A DNA stretch of 64,000 nucleotides from positions 62,001-126,000 of the forward strand of contig NZ_LAQU01000009.1 of NCBI RefSeq assembly GCF_000970345.1. The letters run 5' to 3'. Source of the stretch: Robbsia andropogonis. Lineage in GTDB: Bacteria; Pseudomonadota; Gammaproteobacteria; Burkholderiales; Burkholderiaceae. The notes beneath the pieces were generated by a model. That model was not told the DNA's origin, searched no databases, and saw only the letters and a program-made list of their open reading frames with translations. How positions within the stretch are numbered: position 1 is the first letter of the stretch; every line of letters begins with the position of its first letter. Shown here piece after piece: positions 8,674 through 17,223 of this stretch. The translations under genes and the position numbers were made by a program.

Positions 8674-9732
8674 ATGAATAACCGCCGGATCTATGAGAAG
8701 TCGTTTCACATCCTGTTGGCCATCGTTACCCTGGGCCTTGGTTTCGTGCTATGGCCATTTTTCAGCGCGGTGTTCTGGGGCGCCATCCTTGCATTGATGT
8801 TCCAGCCCGTTCAACGCTGGCTCCTGATGAAGTTCAACCATCGGCAAAACCTTGCCGCCCTGGTGACGCTGGCGTTCATCCTTTTGCTGGTGATCCTGCC
8901 GCTCGCGTTGGTCACCGTCACGTTGATTCAGGAAGTCGCATCGATCTACCAGCGGATTCAGCAGGGCCAGTTGAATATTGGTTCCTATTTCCAGCAAATC
9001 ATCGCGGCACTGCCCGAATCCGTGCAGCACTTGCTGGCGCGCTACGGGCTGATCGATTTCGGCGATCTGCAGGCCAAGCTCACGGCGGGCGCGGCGCAGA
9101 TCAGCCAGTTTCTTGCGGCGCAAGCGCTCAGCGTTGGACAAAATACGTTTCAGTTCGTGATCAGTTTTGGTGTGATGCTGTATCTGGTGTTTTTCCTGTT
9201 GCGCGACGGCAGGCAGATTGGCCGGATGATCCGCCACGCGCTGCCCTTCGACGAATCACACAAAACCCATCTGCTCCAGAAATTCACGACCGTTGTGCGG
9301 GCCACCGTCAAGGGCAACATCGTCGTCGCGCTCGTTCAAGGCGGCCTGGGCGGCGTCATCTTCCTTATCCTCGGCATCGAAGGCTCGCTGCTATGGGGCG
9401 TGCTGATGGCCTTTCTGTCGTTGTTGCCTGCAATCGGCGCGGCACTCGTCTGGGGGCCCGCCGCCATCCTGCTGTTCGCCACCGGGCATTTATGGAAGGG
9501 GATCATCCTGCTGCTGTTCTGCGTGTTCGTGATCGGTCTGGCGGATAATCTATTGCGACCGCTGCTGGTCGGCAAGGACACGAAGCTGCCGGACTGGGTC
9601 GTGCTGATTTCCACCTTGGGCGGCATGGCGCTGTTCGGCATCAACGGTTTCGTTATCGGCCCGTTGATCGCCGCGCTTTTCATTGCCAGTTGGACGCTGT
9701 TCGCACAGCAGAACCACGCGCAGGATTATTGA
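8674..9732 (+). CDS. AI-2E family transporter (PerM/YdiK-like membrane protein)
   Basis: This 352-residue integral membrane protein has the AI-2E transporter family layout: two N-terminal helices (ILLAIVTLGLGFVLWPFF), a soluble loop around residues 90-150, then five or six more helices. The conserved stretches are GVMLYLVFFLLRDG, LSLLPAIGAALVWGPAAI and DNLLRPLLVGK. Known members export autoinducer-2 or act as ion/proton antiporters, so the name does not fix the substrate. It stands alone, 271 bases after the regulator gene. Confidence 0.88.
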   Translation: MNNRRIYEKSFHILLAIVTLGLGFVLWPFFSAVFWGAILALMFQPVQRWLLMKFNHRQNLAALVTLAFILLLVILPLALVTVTLIQEVASIYQRIQQGQLNIGSYFQQIIAALPESVQHLLARYGLIDFGDLQAKLTAGAAQISQFLAAQALSVGQNTFQFVISFGVMLYLVFFLLRDGRQIGRMIRHALPFDESHKTHLLQKFTTVVRATVKGNIVVALVQGGLGGVIFLILGIEGSLLWGVLMAFLSLLPAIGAALVWGPAAILLFATGHLWKGIILLLFCVFVIGLADNLLRPLLVGKDTKLPDWVVLISTLGGMALFGINGFVIGPLIAALFIASWTLFAQQNHAQDY

Positions 9733-10055
9733 CAAGGCAATCACAAAAGGGTGTGCGCGTCAAGATATTTGTTTAACGCACGCTGCAAAAGATCATTGTT
9801 CCGCGCAGAGTAGCACTTTCTTTATGAAAACTGCATCCTTGCGGCGTGGTCCGGTCCGAGATAAGGGGAAACCCGAGGGACATACGCCGCCCTCGGAACC
9901 TGTTTCCGCCCTCCTCGGCACGTTTGCGCCGCAGCATCGCCTGAATCCACTGCCCCGCCATGTCGATCCGGCATTCCCGGAGAGTTGACAGACTCGACAG
10001 CGCTCCCAGACGTTGAAGAGACGCGCAAACCGGACGAGACCGAAAGGATCGTCAG
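9733..10055. other. Intergenic region with one strong GC hairpin
   Basis: No convincing gene is seen in these 323 bases. CCGAGGG (9873-9879) and CCCTCGG (9890-9896) can form a perfect seven-pair stem with a ten-base loop. No run of T follows, so it is not a standard terminator; it could be part of a leader or small RNA. The region just before 10056 holds the AAGGA ribosome site for the next gene. Confidence 0.4.
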
Positions 10056-10487
10056 ATGCAGTCTTTTGCCCCGCTTGCCTGCCCTAATCTGGTTTGTTAC
10101 AACGTGCAGTCCTTCCCGCACGTCACGGTCGACTGGCCACACCTTTCGAGCGTTGACCCGCAACGCTGGCACGACGATACGGCTGCCTTGCTCGACATGG
10201 ACACGCCGTTCGTGCTGTTCGTGACGGACATGCCCGGCGACCGGAAGACCCGCCTGGGCGGACCGCTGAAGTGGTACAAGGTGTTTCACGAAGCATTTGG
10301 CGCGTGCTGCCGGGCCGTGATCGTCATCGAGGCGGATCCGTCACGCCGGGTGATGATGCGAATCGATACCCCGCAGCTCGAGAAAGCATTCGGCACCGAT
10401 GTCCATATGGCGCCCGACCGCGAACAGGCGGAACGCCTGTCCCAACGCTTGCTGAACACCCCGCCGATCCCGCTCAGCGCCCGCTGA
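10056..10487 (+). CDS. Conserved-looking hypothetical protein, 143 residues
   Basis: I do not recognise this protein. Coding is supported by an AAAGGA ribosome site about eight bases before the ATG and by high GC at third codon positions. It looks soluble, with no signal peptide or membrane segment. Predicted beta strands such as TPFVLFVTD and RAVIVIEADPSRRVMMRID suggest a small alpha/beta domain, and a patch MPGDRKTRLGGPLKWYKVFHEAF is rich in charged and aromatic residues. It lies upstream of the Rieske oxygenase on the same strand, 126 bases away, so co-transcription is possible but not shown. Confidence 0.6.
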   Translation: MQSFAPLACPNLVCYNVQSFPHVTVDWPHLSSVDPQRWHDDTAALLDMDTPFVLFVTDMPGDRKTRLGGPLKWYKVFHEAFGACCRAVIVIEADPSRRVMMRIDTPQLEKAFGTDVHMAPDREQAERLSQRLLNTPPIPLSAR

Positions 10488-10613
10488 TCGAGCAGAGGTG
10501 GCCGGGAATCCGCATGCCATTCCGGCAACGATCGCCGGACTCCGCTAGACTGAAGGCCCTGGGGGCGGCAATGCCGCGCCTCTTGTGTCCCCGTCGTTCG
10601 GAGCCTCGCGTCC

Positions 10614-12167
10614 ATGATCGTACCGTCGCGCCCCCTGGCATCATCCGCTGTCGCCGAAATCCCCGAATCGGATTTCATCGATGGCACCGGCAGCCTAGAC
10701 CATCCCCGTGACCTGCGCCGCGTGGCGATCGACCCCAATCAATGGTATCCATTGGCATGGTCAAGAGAAGTCAAGCCCGGTACAGCCATCGGCGTGCATT
10801 TCGGCGGCGTGCCGATCGTCCTGTTCCGGGGTCAGAGCGGCGTCGTGCATGCACTGTTCGACCGCTGCGCCCATCGCCAGGTGCCGCTCCATGCGGGTGT
10901 CGTCGAAGGCGACACGCTGAAATGCGGCTATCACGGCTGGACGTATGACAACGGGGGGCACTGCGTCGACATTCCCTATCTCGGTCGCGAGCGTCGGCCC
11001 AATGGGGTACGTGCCTATCCGTGTCGCGAGTTGGCGGGCCTAGTCCTGGTCTACTGCGCCGACACCGTTTCCGCAACGATGTCGCAGTCAGGTGCCACGC
11101 CCGAGACATGCCCCGCCGCTTCCGGCGCATCGCCGCGCGCCGGCGCGTCCACCGTCGCGATTCCGCTTCGTGACATGCGTGCTGGCGGAGCCGTTGAGAC
11201 ACCCACTGCGGCGCCATGGGAGGAAGACGGCGCCGTGAATCCGGCAAACCGCATGACGCCGGGCAAAGGAACCCGTGGTCACACGGCCACCGAACCTGCA
11301 TCGGTCCCTGTCAGCGCCGAAGCGGAAGCCCGTTTCGCCGAGCTGGAAGCAGCACTTGCGCATGGCTCCGACCCGGCCTACAAGACGCGTCGATTCGGCG
11401 AAACGGTGCGCTGCCACTATTCCTTCATGCACGAGAACCTGATGGACATGAACCATCAGTTCCTGCATCGCAAGCAGATGGGGCAGATGCGTGCGCGCGT
11501 CGTCGATCGCCGTGCCGGAACCGATTGGGTCGAGGTCGACTACACCTTCGCCCGCGTGGGTGGCAAGCAACCGATCGGCGAAGCGCTGGTGTTCGGCGAA
11601 AGGCGCAAGACCGATCAGGGCGCTGGCAAGCCAGCCGCCAATGACGCAGCGGCGCCCACGGAGGCGAAAGCAAAGGGTGCGGCCGACCAGCACAAGGATG
11701 TCATGACCATCCGCACCCAATATCCCTACCAGACGCTCTGCATCCACAAGGCGGACGGCACCAAGGTAATGGACCTGTGGATCAACTACGTGCCAGTGGA
11801 CGCGGCGCAGAAAGTCAACCGCACGTTTGGTTTGTTATCGATCAAGCGCCCGCGTCCGGGCTTCCTGCTCGACATCGCCTGGCCACTGCTGGTCTGGTTT
11901 ACGGACCGGATCTTCACGGAAGACCGCTGGATCGTCGAGGCCGAGCAGGCAGCGTACGACAAGCAAGGCGGCGACATGAACAACGAGTATTTTCCGGTCA
12001 TCGTTGCGCTGCGCGATCTGTTGCGGCGCCGTGGCGCACCCGTGCCGTTGCCGGCTACCACGCCAGACGGTGGCGGCGCGCTTGCAACACGCGATGCCAC
12101 TGAACGGATAGCGGCAAACCCGGTCGCGACAGTGCCCCCCACGTCAATCCAGGCTCCCGCCGCCTAA
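10614..12167 (+). CDS. Rieske [2Fe-2S] non-heme iron oxygenase, alpha subunit type
   Basis: This 517-residue enzyme has a Rieske domain with cluster ligands C85, H87, C104 and H107 (CAHRQVPLH, CGYHGW). Its catalytic domain has the mononuclear iron motif around residues 274-285 (ENLMDMNHQFLH, with D278, H281 and H285). Such enzymes hydroxylate or demethylate aromatic or other ring substrates using electrons from a reductase. Two Ala/Pro/Thr/Gly-rich insertions interrupt it, about 152-232 and 337-366, and a disordered tail of about 40 residues closes it. No reductase or ferredoxin gene lies nearby. The substrate is unknown; it resembles the single-component PaO/VanA-like group more than two-subunit dioxygenases. 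Confidence 0.85.
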   Translation: MIVPSRPLASSAVAEIPESDFIDGTGSLDHPRDLRRVAIDPNQWYPLAWSREVKPGTAIGVHFGGVPIVLFRGQSGVVHALFDRCAHRQVPLHAGVVEGDTLKCGYHGWTYDNGGHCVDIPYLGRERRPNGVRAYPCRELAGLVLVYCADTVSATMSQSGATPETCPAASGASPRAGASTVAIPLRDMRAGGAVETPTAAPWEEDGAVNPANRMTPGKGTRGHTATEPASVPVSAEAEARFAELEAALAHGSDPAYKTRRFGETVRCHYSFMHENLMDMNHQFLHRKQMGQMRARVVDRRAGTDWVEVDYTFARVGGKQPIGEALVFGERRKTDQGAGKPAANDAAAPTEAKAKGAADQHKDVMTIRTQYPYQTLCIHKADGTKVMDLWINYVPVDAAQKVNRTFGLLSIKRPRPGFLLDIAWPLLVWFTDRIFTEDRWIVEAEQAAYDKQGGDMNNEYFPVIVALRDLLRRRGAPVPLPATTPDGGGALATRDATERIAANPVATVPPTSIQAPAA

Positions 12168-12287
12168 GGACGCGTGGGGTCCGTTCAAATAAGGGGTCAT
12201 GTCAATCACAGTGGAACTTTTGGGCACCATCCTCACCTGGATATTGCTATGCTTCGGGGGTTCCTTGTATTTGTGATTGCACACTCT

Positions 12288-12800
12288 ATGTCTGAATCCG
12301 CAGCGTCCGGCTCGCCCAGCGCGCCGGCACCCCGTCATGCGGCGCCGGCTTCGGGTCCCCGCGGCCGTGCCGCTCTCGATACCGCGCCGCCTTTTTTTCA
12401 AGAAAACGACGTCAGCGTCAGCGCCACGCGCATCGTTGCTTACGGCACGCCAGCGGTGCTGACTGGCGCGACATCCGTACGCCTGGTCGTCGATCGCCGT
12501 CATGTGCGCTTTGCCATCCCCATCCTGATCGCGGGCATTGCCTTCGGGGTCTACGCCACGTTGTATGGTAACGCGCCAGCCAGCGTCATGGCGGTAATGC
12601 TGGTGGTTGTCAGCTATCTGACGTACCGCTTTCAAAACCTGCGTCATCGTTTGTTTCTGTCTCGGGATACCGGGACGGAAGAGGACGTGTTCGCGTCCGG
12701 TGATCTCGCGTTCACCGAACGCGTGAAAGTGGCGATTGAACACGCCATCGCCCACGGAGCGCAAACCCCTACCGTCGCGCCGACCCCGACGCAGGAATGA
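12288..12800 (+). CDS. Small membrane protein, DUF6232-like
   Basis: A 170-residue protein with a disordered Ser/Ala/Pro-rich N-terminus (about 35 residues). A segment follows that resembles DUF6232 proteins (VSVSATRIVAYGTPAVLTGATSVRLVVDRRH), then two adjacent membrane helices (IPILIAGIAFGVYATLY and ASVMAVMLVVVSYLTY), and a charged tail. ATG 12288 is the most plausible start; there is no strong ribosome site. Its TGA overlaps the ATG of the nuclease gene by four bases (ATGA), so they are probably co-translated. Function unknown; the family assignment is from memory of the pattern. Confidence 0.6.
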   Translation: MSESAASGSPSAPAPRHAAPASGPRGRAALDTAPPFFQENDVSVSATRIVAYGTPAVLTGATSVRLVVDRRHVRFAIPILIAGIAFGVYATLYGNAPASVMAVMLVVVSYLTYRFQNLRHRLFLSRDTGTEEDVFASGDLAFTERVKVAIEHAIAHGAQTPTVAPTPTQE

Positions 12801-14569
12801 CACCGGAACCCACCACGCACGCACTTGCGTCGACGAACGCGCGGCCGCCGACCCGCGATGGGCATGACCCGTTCGCCGCGTTGAGCCGCCCGCTCGTCTT
12901 TGTCGACCTGGAAACCACTGGTTCAGACCCCCTGACCGATCGCATCACCGAGATCGGGGTATTGGAAGTAGGCGCCGACGGCATCCAGGAGTGGAGTGCG
13001 ATGGTCGATCAGGAACGACCGATCCCGCCTTTCATCCAGCAATTGACGGGCATTTCCGACGACATGGTGCGCGGCCAGCCGGTGTTTGCCGCATTGGCGC
13101 CTGGTTTGCTCTCGCGCCTGGAGGGCAAGCTCTTCGTCGCGCATAACGCCGGCTTTGATTTCGGCTTTCTGAAACAGTCTTTCCGGCGCGTCGGCCTGAC
13201 GTTCCGCGCCGATACATTATGCACGGTGCGCTTGTCGCGCGCGCTCTATCCGGCACTGCGCAAGCATGGGCTCGACGCACTGATCGAACGCTTCCAACTG
13301 ACGCCCAAAGGCCGGCACCGCGCACTCGCCGATGCGGACTTGCTATGGCAGTTCTGGCAGCGGATTCATCAGCAGCTTGCGCCGGACGTCATCGATAAAG
13401 CCATCAAGGCCCTGACGCGCCGTGCCACGTTCCCGTCCGGACTGGATGCGGACGCGCTCGACGCGGTGCCCTCCTTGCCGGGCGTCTATCTTTTGCACGG
13501 CAAGTCGCCGGCGCGGCAGCCTCTATTCATTGGCCGTGCCGCCGATTTGCGGCAGCGTGTCGGCCAGCATTTCTGCGGCGCACCGCGTGCCAAAGGCAAA
13601 CCGGCATCCGCCATGGCACCCGCGTCGGGCACCGGGCTCGTCACATCGGCGCAACCAGCATCCGCGGAGGAAAGCCCCGACGCGCGGCTCGCCCGCGACG
13701 TCGCGCGCATCGAACATCGTCTTTGCGCCGGCGATATCGGCGCGCAGTTGCTCGAAGCGCAACTGATAAGGAGACATGCACCGCCTTATAACCGGGTACC
13801 GCGGCGGCGTGCCGGATTGTGCAGTTGGCACTTCCCGGACACGATGCCGGTGCCGCGGCTGACCACGCTGCGAGAGCGTGACTTCGGTCATACCGACGAC
13901 CTGTATGGCATGTTCGATTCACGCGCCCGCGCGGAAAACCGCCTGCGCAAGATCGCCGATGAATACGCGCTCTGCATGGTCACGCTGGGCTTGGAAAGCA
14001 GCAAACCAGGCAGCCCCTGCACCGGGTACCACATGCACCGATGCCGCGGCACCTGCATTGGCGAAGAGTCGTCAAGGGAGCACGCCCTACGCGTGCGGGA
14101 GGCGTTGTCCCCGCTGTCGATCGCACGCTGGCCGCACGACGGCGCCATCGCGTTCGCCGAGCGGCACCATAGCGGCTTCACGCAATGGCACGTCGTGGAC
14201 AACTGGTGCTACCTGGGCAGCACCGACGAGCCGCGGGCATTGCGCCGCATCGTCGAGGGCGCACCTCCACCGATCTTCGATCACGAGACCTACGCCATCC
14301 TGCGCCGCGCGCTGAAACAACCGAATCTCGATATCCTGCCGTTGCCGATCGCCGCACCGCTCACACTGGAACCGCCAGGGGCGGTGGCATCGAGGCGGGA
14401 CAGCGGCGAACATCCCAATCGCGCCGATCCGGCGCAACGCGACCAGCGCGCGCCCCTGGTCGACCGCCCGCCCAAGCGTGTGCCGCCATCACGGGACCCC
14501 GTCAATCGCGCCCGCGCACGGCGCGCCGTCCCCGACACCCAGATGGCGATCGGCTTCGAGACAGAGTAA
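12797..14569 (+). CDS. DnaQ-type 3'-5' exonuclease fused to a UvrC/Cho-type GIY-YIG domain
   Basis: A 590-residue fusion. Residues about 33-190 are a DEDDh exonuclease: D37 and E39 (VDLETTG), D121 (HNAGFDFGFL), H174 and D179 (RHRALADADLLW). From about 225 a GIY-YIG nuclease domain follows (GVYLLHGK, LFIGRAADLRQRV), with the late glutamate in LLEAQLIRRHAPPYN, as in UvrC and Cho. A further conserved Cys-containing region (ALCMVTLGLE, CTGYHMHRCRGTCIGEE) and a disordered tail of about 75 residues close it. Similar DnaQ-Cho fusions are annotated in many bacteria as DNA polymerase III epsilon-like. A role in DNA repair is inferred. Confidence 0.85.
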   Translation: MTPEPTTHALASTNARPPTRDGHDPFAALSRPLVFVDLETTGSDPLTDRITEIGVLEVGADGIQEWSAMVDQERPIPPFIQQLTGISDDMVRGQPVFAALAPGLLSRLEGKLFVAHNAGFDFGFLKQSFRRVGLTFRADTLCTVRLSRALYPALRKHGLDALIERFQLTPKGRHRALADADLLWQFWQRIHQQLAPDVIDKAIKALTRRATFPSGLDADALDAVPSLPGVYLLHGKSPARQPLFIGRAADLRQRVGQHFCGAPRAKGKPASAMAPASGTGLVTSAQPASAEESPDARLARDVARIEHRLCAGDIGAQLLEAQLIRRHAPPYNRVPRRRAGLCSWHFPDTMPVPRLTTLRERDFGHTDDLYGMFDSRARAENRLRKIADEYALCMVTLGLESSKPGSPCTGYHMHRCRGTCIGEESSREHALRVREALSPLSIARWPHDGAIAFAERHHSGFTQWHVVDNWCYLGSTDEPRALRRIVEGAPPPIFDHETYAILRRALKQPNLDILPLPIAAPLTLEPPGAVASRRDSGEHPNRADPAQRDQRAPLVDRPPKRVPPSRDPVNRARARRAVPDTQMAIGFETE

Positions 14570-14604
14570 CTGCACCGAATCAGGTGTTCCGCAGCCAGGC
14601 CCGC

Positions 14605-16782
14605 TCATGGCAAACGCATCCAGCGCACGCGATTGCGCATTACCTCGCTCGGGGGCGTGTCGAACAAGCTTGCCGCGATGCCGACGGCGAATCCTACCGG
14701 CACCCCGAACACGCCGGCGCTTCCTGCCGCCACGCCAAACCAGGTGTCGGGCGTCAGATCCATGGCATGCGCGAATCCAGGATGCGCCCGGCATAGGTAG
14801 TACACGCACACAACCAGGCCCGCGACCATCGCCGCCACCGCACCCCGCCGAGTCATCCGCTCCCAGAAGACCCCCAACACCAGAGCGGGAAAGAGACCTG
14901 ACGCCGCCAGCGAGAACGCCGCACCGACGATAAAAAGAATGTTGCCGCCATTGACCGACGCCAACCATGCGGCGGCCAATGCGACCGCGAGCAACAGGAA
15001 TTTCGACAACATCACGCGCCTATGCGCGCTCGTCCGCGATGCCAGCAGTTTGAAATACACATCGTGTGACAGGACGTTTGCGATGGTCAGCAGCAATCCG
15101 TCCGCGGTCGACAGCGCCGCGGCCAACGCACCCGCGGCAATCAGTCCCGTGATCACGTACGGCAGCCCCGCGATCTCCGGTGCGGCAAGCACGACCATGT
15201 CAGGCTGCATCGCGAGTCCGGCCCAATGCAACAAGCCGTCATGCAGCAGATCATCGATGCGCACCAGCGGCTGCGTGGGCGGGGTGGCCTGTTGCCATTG
15301 CACGATCCAATCGGGAAGATGCGCGAGCGAGCGCCCCGGCAGGTTTTCCATGAGGGCCAGTTTTACCAGGATCGCCAGGACCGGCACGCTGAGATAAAAC
15401 AGGCTTATAAAGAACAAGGTCCAGCCCACCGCGCGACGTGCCGATCCGACATCGGGCGCAGTGATATAGCGCGTCAGGATGTGCGGCAGGCTGGCCGTGC
15501 CCAAGGTCAGCGACATCACCAATGCAATGAAATTGATCGCATTGGCGCGGCCCGCATTCGCATCGCCTTGTGCGATATCCGCCGTGTCCATCGTGCTGTC
15601 ACCCGAATCGACATCCCGCATGGCGGCGTCGACGGCGATGACCTCGCCATGCTGTCCGCGCGCTTGTTGGTCGCCTGACATCGCCGCTGAAGATGGGGAT
15701 GGCGCGGGGACGGCCAGCCACGTCGATGACGGCGGTTGTGCCTGACGCAGCAAGGCATCACGCTCGCGCGTCCAAACCTGCAGCGCCTGCTCTGGACTGG
15801 CGGGCAGCGCATCCAGAAACCGCTGCAGTTGACCAATCTCCCGCAGCGACGCATTGCGCTCACGCGCCGCCGTCAGTGCCGCTACACGTGCCGCCTTCTG
15901 CGCCGTCCAGCTTGCCGGTAATGCATCGATTTCCTGCTGCAACGCCGCGGCTGCCTGCCGATATGCGGCACGCGCGCGCGGTTCACCTGCACCGGTACCC
16001 CGTCCATCGCGCAGGTCCGCTTCGAGTGCCGCCACCCGTTGGTACGCCTCGCCATAATGCCATTGCGGCAACCACCCAAGCCCTGCCCGATGGCCAATCA
16101 GCGAGACCGTCACCAACATCGCGACGATAAGAATCAGGTACTGCGCAACCTGCGTCCAGGTCACGGCCCGCATCCCGCCTAGAAAAGAACAGACGAGAAT
16201 GCCCGCCAGGCCAAAGACGATGCCGACACTGACGTCCACGCCGATAAAATGCGCGGCGATCAGTCCAACACCTTGAATCTGCGCGACCAGATAGACAAAC
16301 GAACAGAGCATCGTCGCCACCACGGCGATCACGCGCACCGCACCGCTGTCATAGCGCGTCGCCAGGAAATCCGGGATCGTATAGCGCGCCATTTTGCGCA
16401 CGTAAGGTGCGAGCAGGACTGCGACGAGACAGAAGCCGCCGGTCCATCCGACGATGTAGGCCAGCCCTTGATATCCGGTGGCGAACAGCGAACCTGCCAG
16501 TCCGATAAAGGAAGCGGCGGACAACCAGTCGGCCGCGGTGGCCATGCCGTTGAACACGGCAGGCACGCGTTGCCCGGCCAGATAGTACTCGTGGGAATGC
16601 GATGTGCGCGACAACATCCCGATCACCGCATAGACCGCCAGCGTCATGAACAGGAACAGGTAGGCGATCCAGGCGCCACCGCCATATCGGCGCTCCATTG
16701 CGTAGAGCACGGCGGTGAAAACAAACAAGCCGACGGTGAAAGCGGCGTAGCGCAACGCGAGGACGATCTCGCGCGTCATCAC
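14605..16782 (-). CDS. Sodium:solute symporter, VC_2705-type large subunit (acetate-type carrier)
   Basis: This 725-residue membrane protein has about 13 predicted helices. SSS-family motifs include EYYLAGQRVPAVFNGMATAADWLSAASF and GGMRAVTWTQVAQYLIL. A long soluble insertion of about 170 residues (roughly 230-405) separates two halves of the bundle. Part of it is predicted helical (ALEADLRDGRG..., REIGQLQRFLDAL) and the end is low-complexity Ser/Ala/Pro/Asp. This layout matches the large-subunit symporter that travels with a DUF4212 small partner and acs. ATG 16782 overlaps the stop of that partner by four bases. Acetate or a similar short-chain acid is the likely substrate from context. Confidence 0.88.
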   Translation of the reverse strand: MMTREIVLALRYAAFTVGLFVFTAVLYAMERRYGGGAWIAYLFLFMTLAVYAVIGMLSRTSHSHEYYLAGQRVPAVFNGMATAADWLSAASFIGLAGSLFATGYQGLAYIVGWTGGFCLVAVLLAPYVRKMARYTIPDFLATRYDSGAVRVIAVVATMLCSFVYLVAQIQGVGLIAAHFIGVDVSVGIVFGLAGILVCSFLGGMRAVTWTQVAQYLILIVAMLVTVSLIGHRAGLGWLPQWHYGEAYQRVAALEADLRDGRGTGAGEPRARAAYRQAAAALQQEIDALPASWTAQKAARVAALTAARERNASLREIGQLQRFLDALPASPEQALQVWTRERDALLRQAQPPSSTWLAVPAPSPSSAAMSGDQQARGQHGEVIAVDAAMRDVDSGDSTMDTADIAQGDANAGRANAINFIALVMSLTLGTASLPHILTRYITAPDVGSARRAVGWTLFFISLFYLSVPVLAILVKLALMENLPGRSLAHLPDWIVQWQQATPPTQPLVRIDDLLHDGLLHWAGLAMQPDMVVLAAPEIAGLPYVITGLIAAGALAAALSTADGLLLTIANVLSHDVYFKLLASRTSAHRRVMLSKFLLLAVALAAAWLASVNGGNILFIVGAAFSLAASGLFPALVLGVFWERMTRRGAVAAMVAGLVVCVYYLCRAHPGFAHAMDLTPDTWFGVAAGSAGVFGVPVGFAVGIAASLFDTPPSEVMRNRVRWMRLP

Positions 16783-17222
16783 GCCTCCGGTCCGCGATCG
16801 ATATCGCGCTCCTTGTCGGTGGTCAGCCGCGGATGACGCCTCCGGTGGATCGCGCCACGCGCATGGTCGTCGCGCGCGGAATCGCCATGACCGTCGGCAT
16901 GGACCTCACCCGGGCCATCGTTGCCCTCGGCGATCGCCTGCATTGCGGCGCGATATCTGCGATCGGCCCGTCCCATGACAATCGTATAGGCGGTCACCAA
17001 CAGCACGAAGGCGAGCACGGCGCCCTGCGCGCCGATGAAATAAGGCCAGGGCGTGCCCGCCAGCGTCACATCCGGCCAGACCGGATGCCGTCGATACGCC
17101 AGCATCGGCGGCACGAAAGAGACCGCCGCACTTAGCAGCAACACCGTGCATGTTGCCGCCAGCGATACCCGCCAGTGTCGCCGTGCGGCCTGGGCGGCAC
17201 GTGCCTCGCCGCGCGATGCCAC
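16779..17222 (-). CDS. DUF4212 small membrane subunit of the sodium:solute symporter
   Basis: I read this as starting at GTG 17222, one base after the acs TGA, giving 147 residues. A longer frame exists but runs backwards through the end of acs and would be Arg-rich. The protein has two membrane helices: SLAATCTVLLLSAAVSFVPPML and the segment starting YFIGAQGAVLAFVLLVTAY, with the fixed HWR / GTPWPYFIGAQGA / MGRADRRY pattern of DUF4212. A His/Asp/Arg-rich hydrophilic tail of about 45 residues follows and looks longer than usual. Sandwiched between acs and the symporter with a four-base overlap, it is almost certainly part of an acetate uptake and activation operon. Confidence 0.8.
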   Translation of the reverse strand: MASRGEARAAQAARRHWRVSLAATCTVLLLSAAVSFVPPMLAYRRHPVWPDVTLAGTPWPYFIGAQGAVLAFVLLVTAYTIVMGRADRRYRAAMQAIAEGNDGPGEVHADGHGDSARDDHARGAIHRRRHPRLTTDKERDIDRGPEA

Positions 17223-17223
17223 G

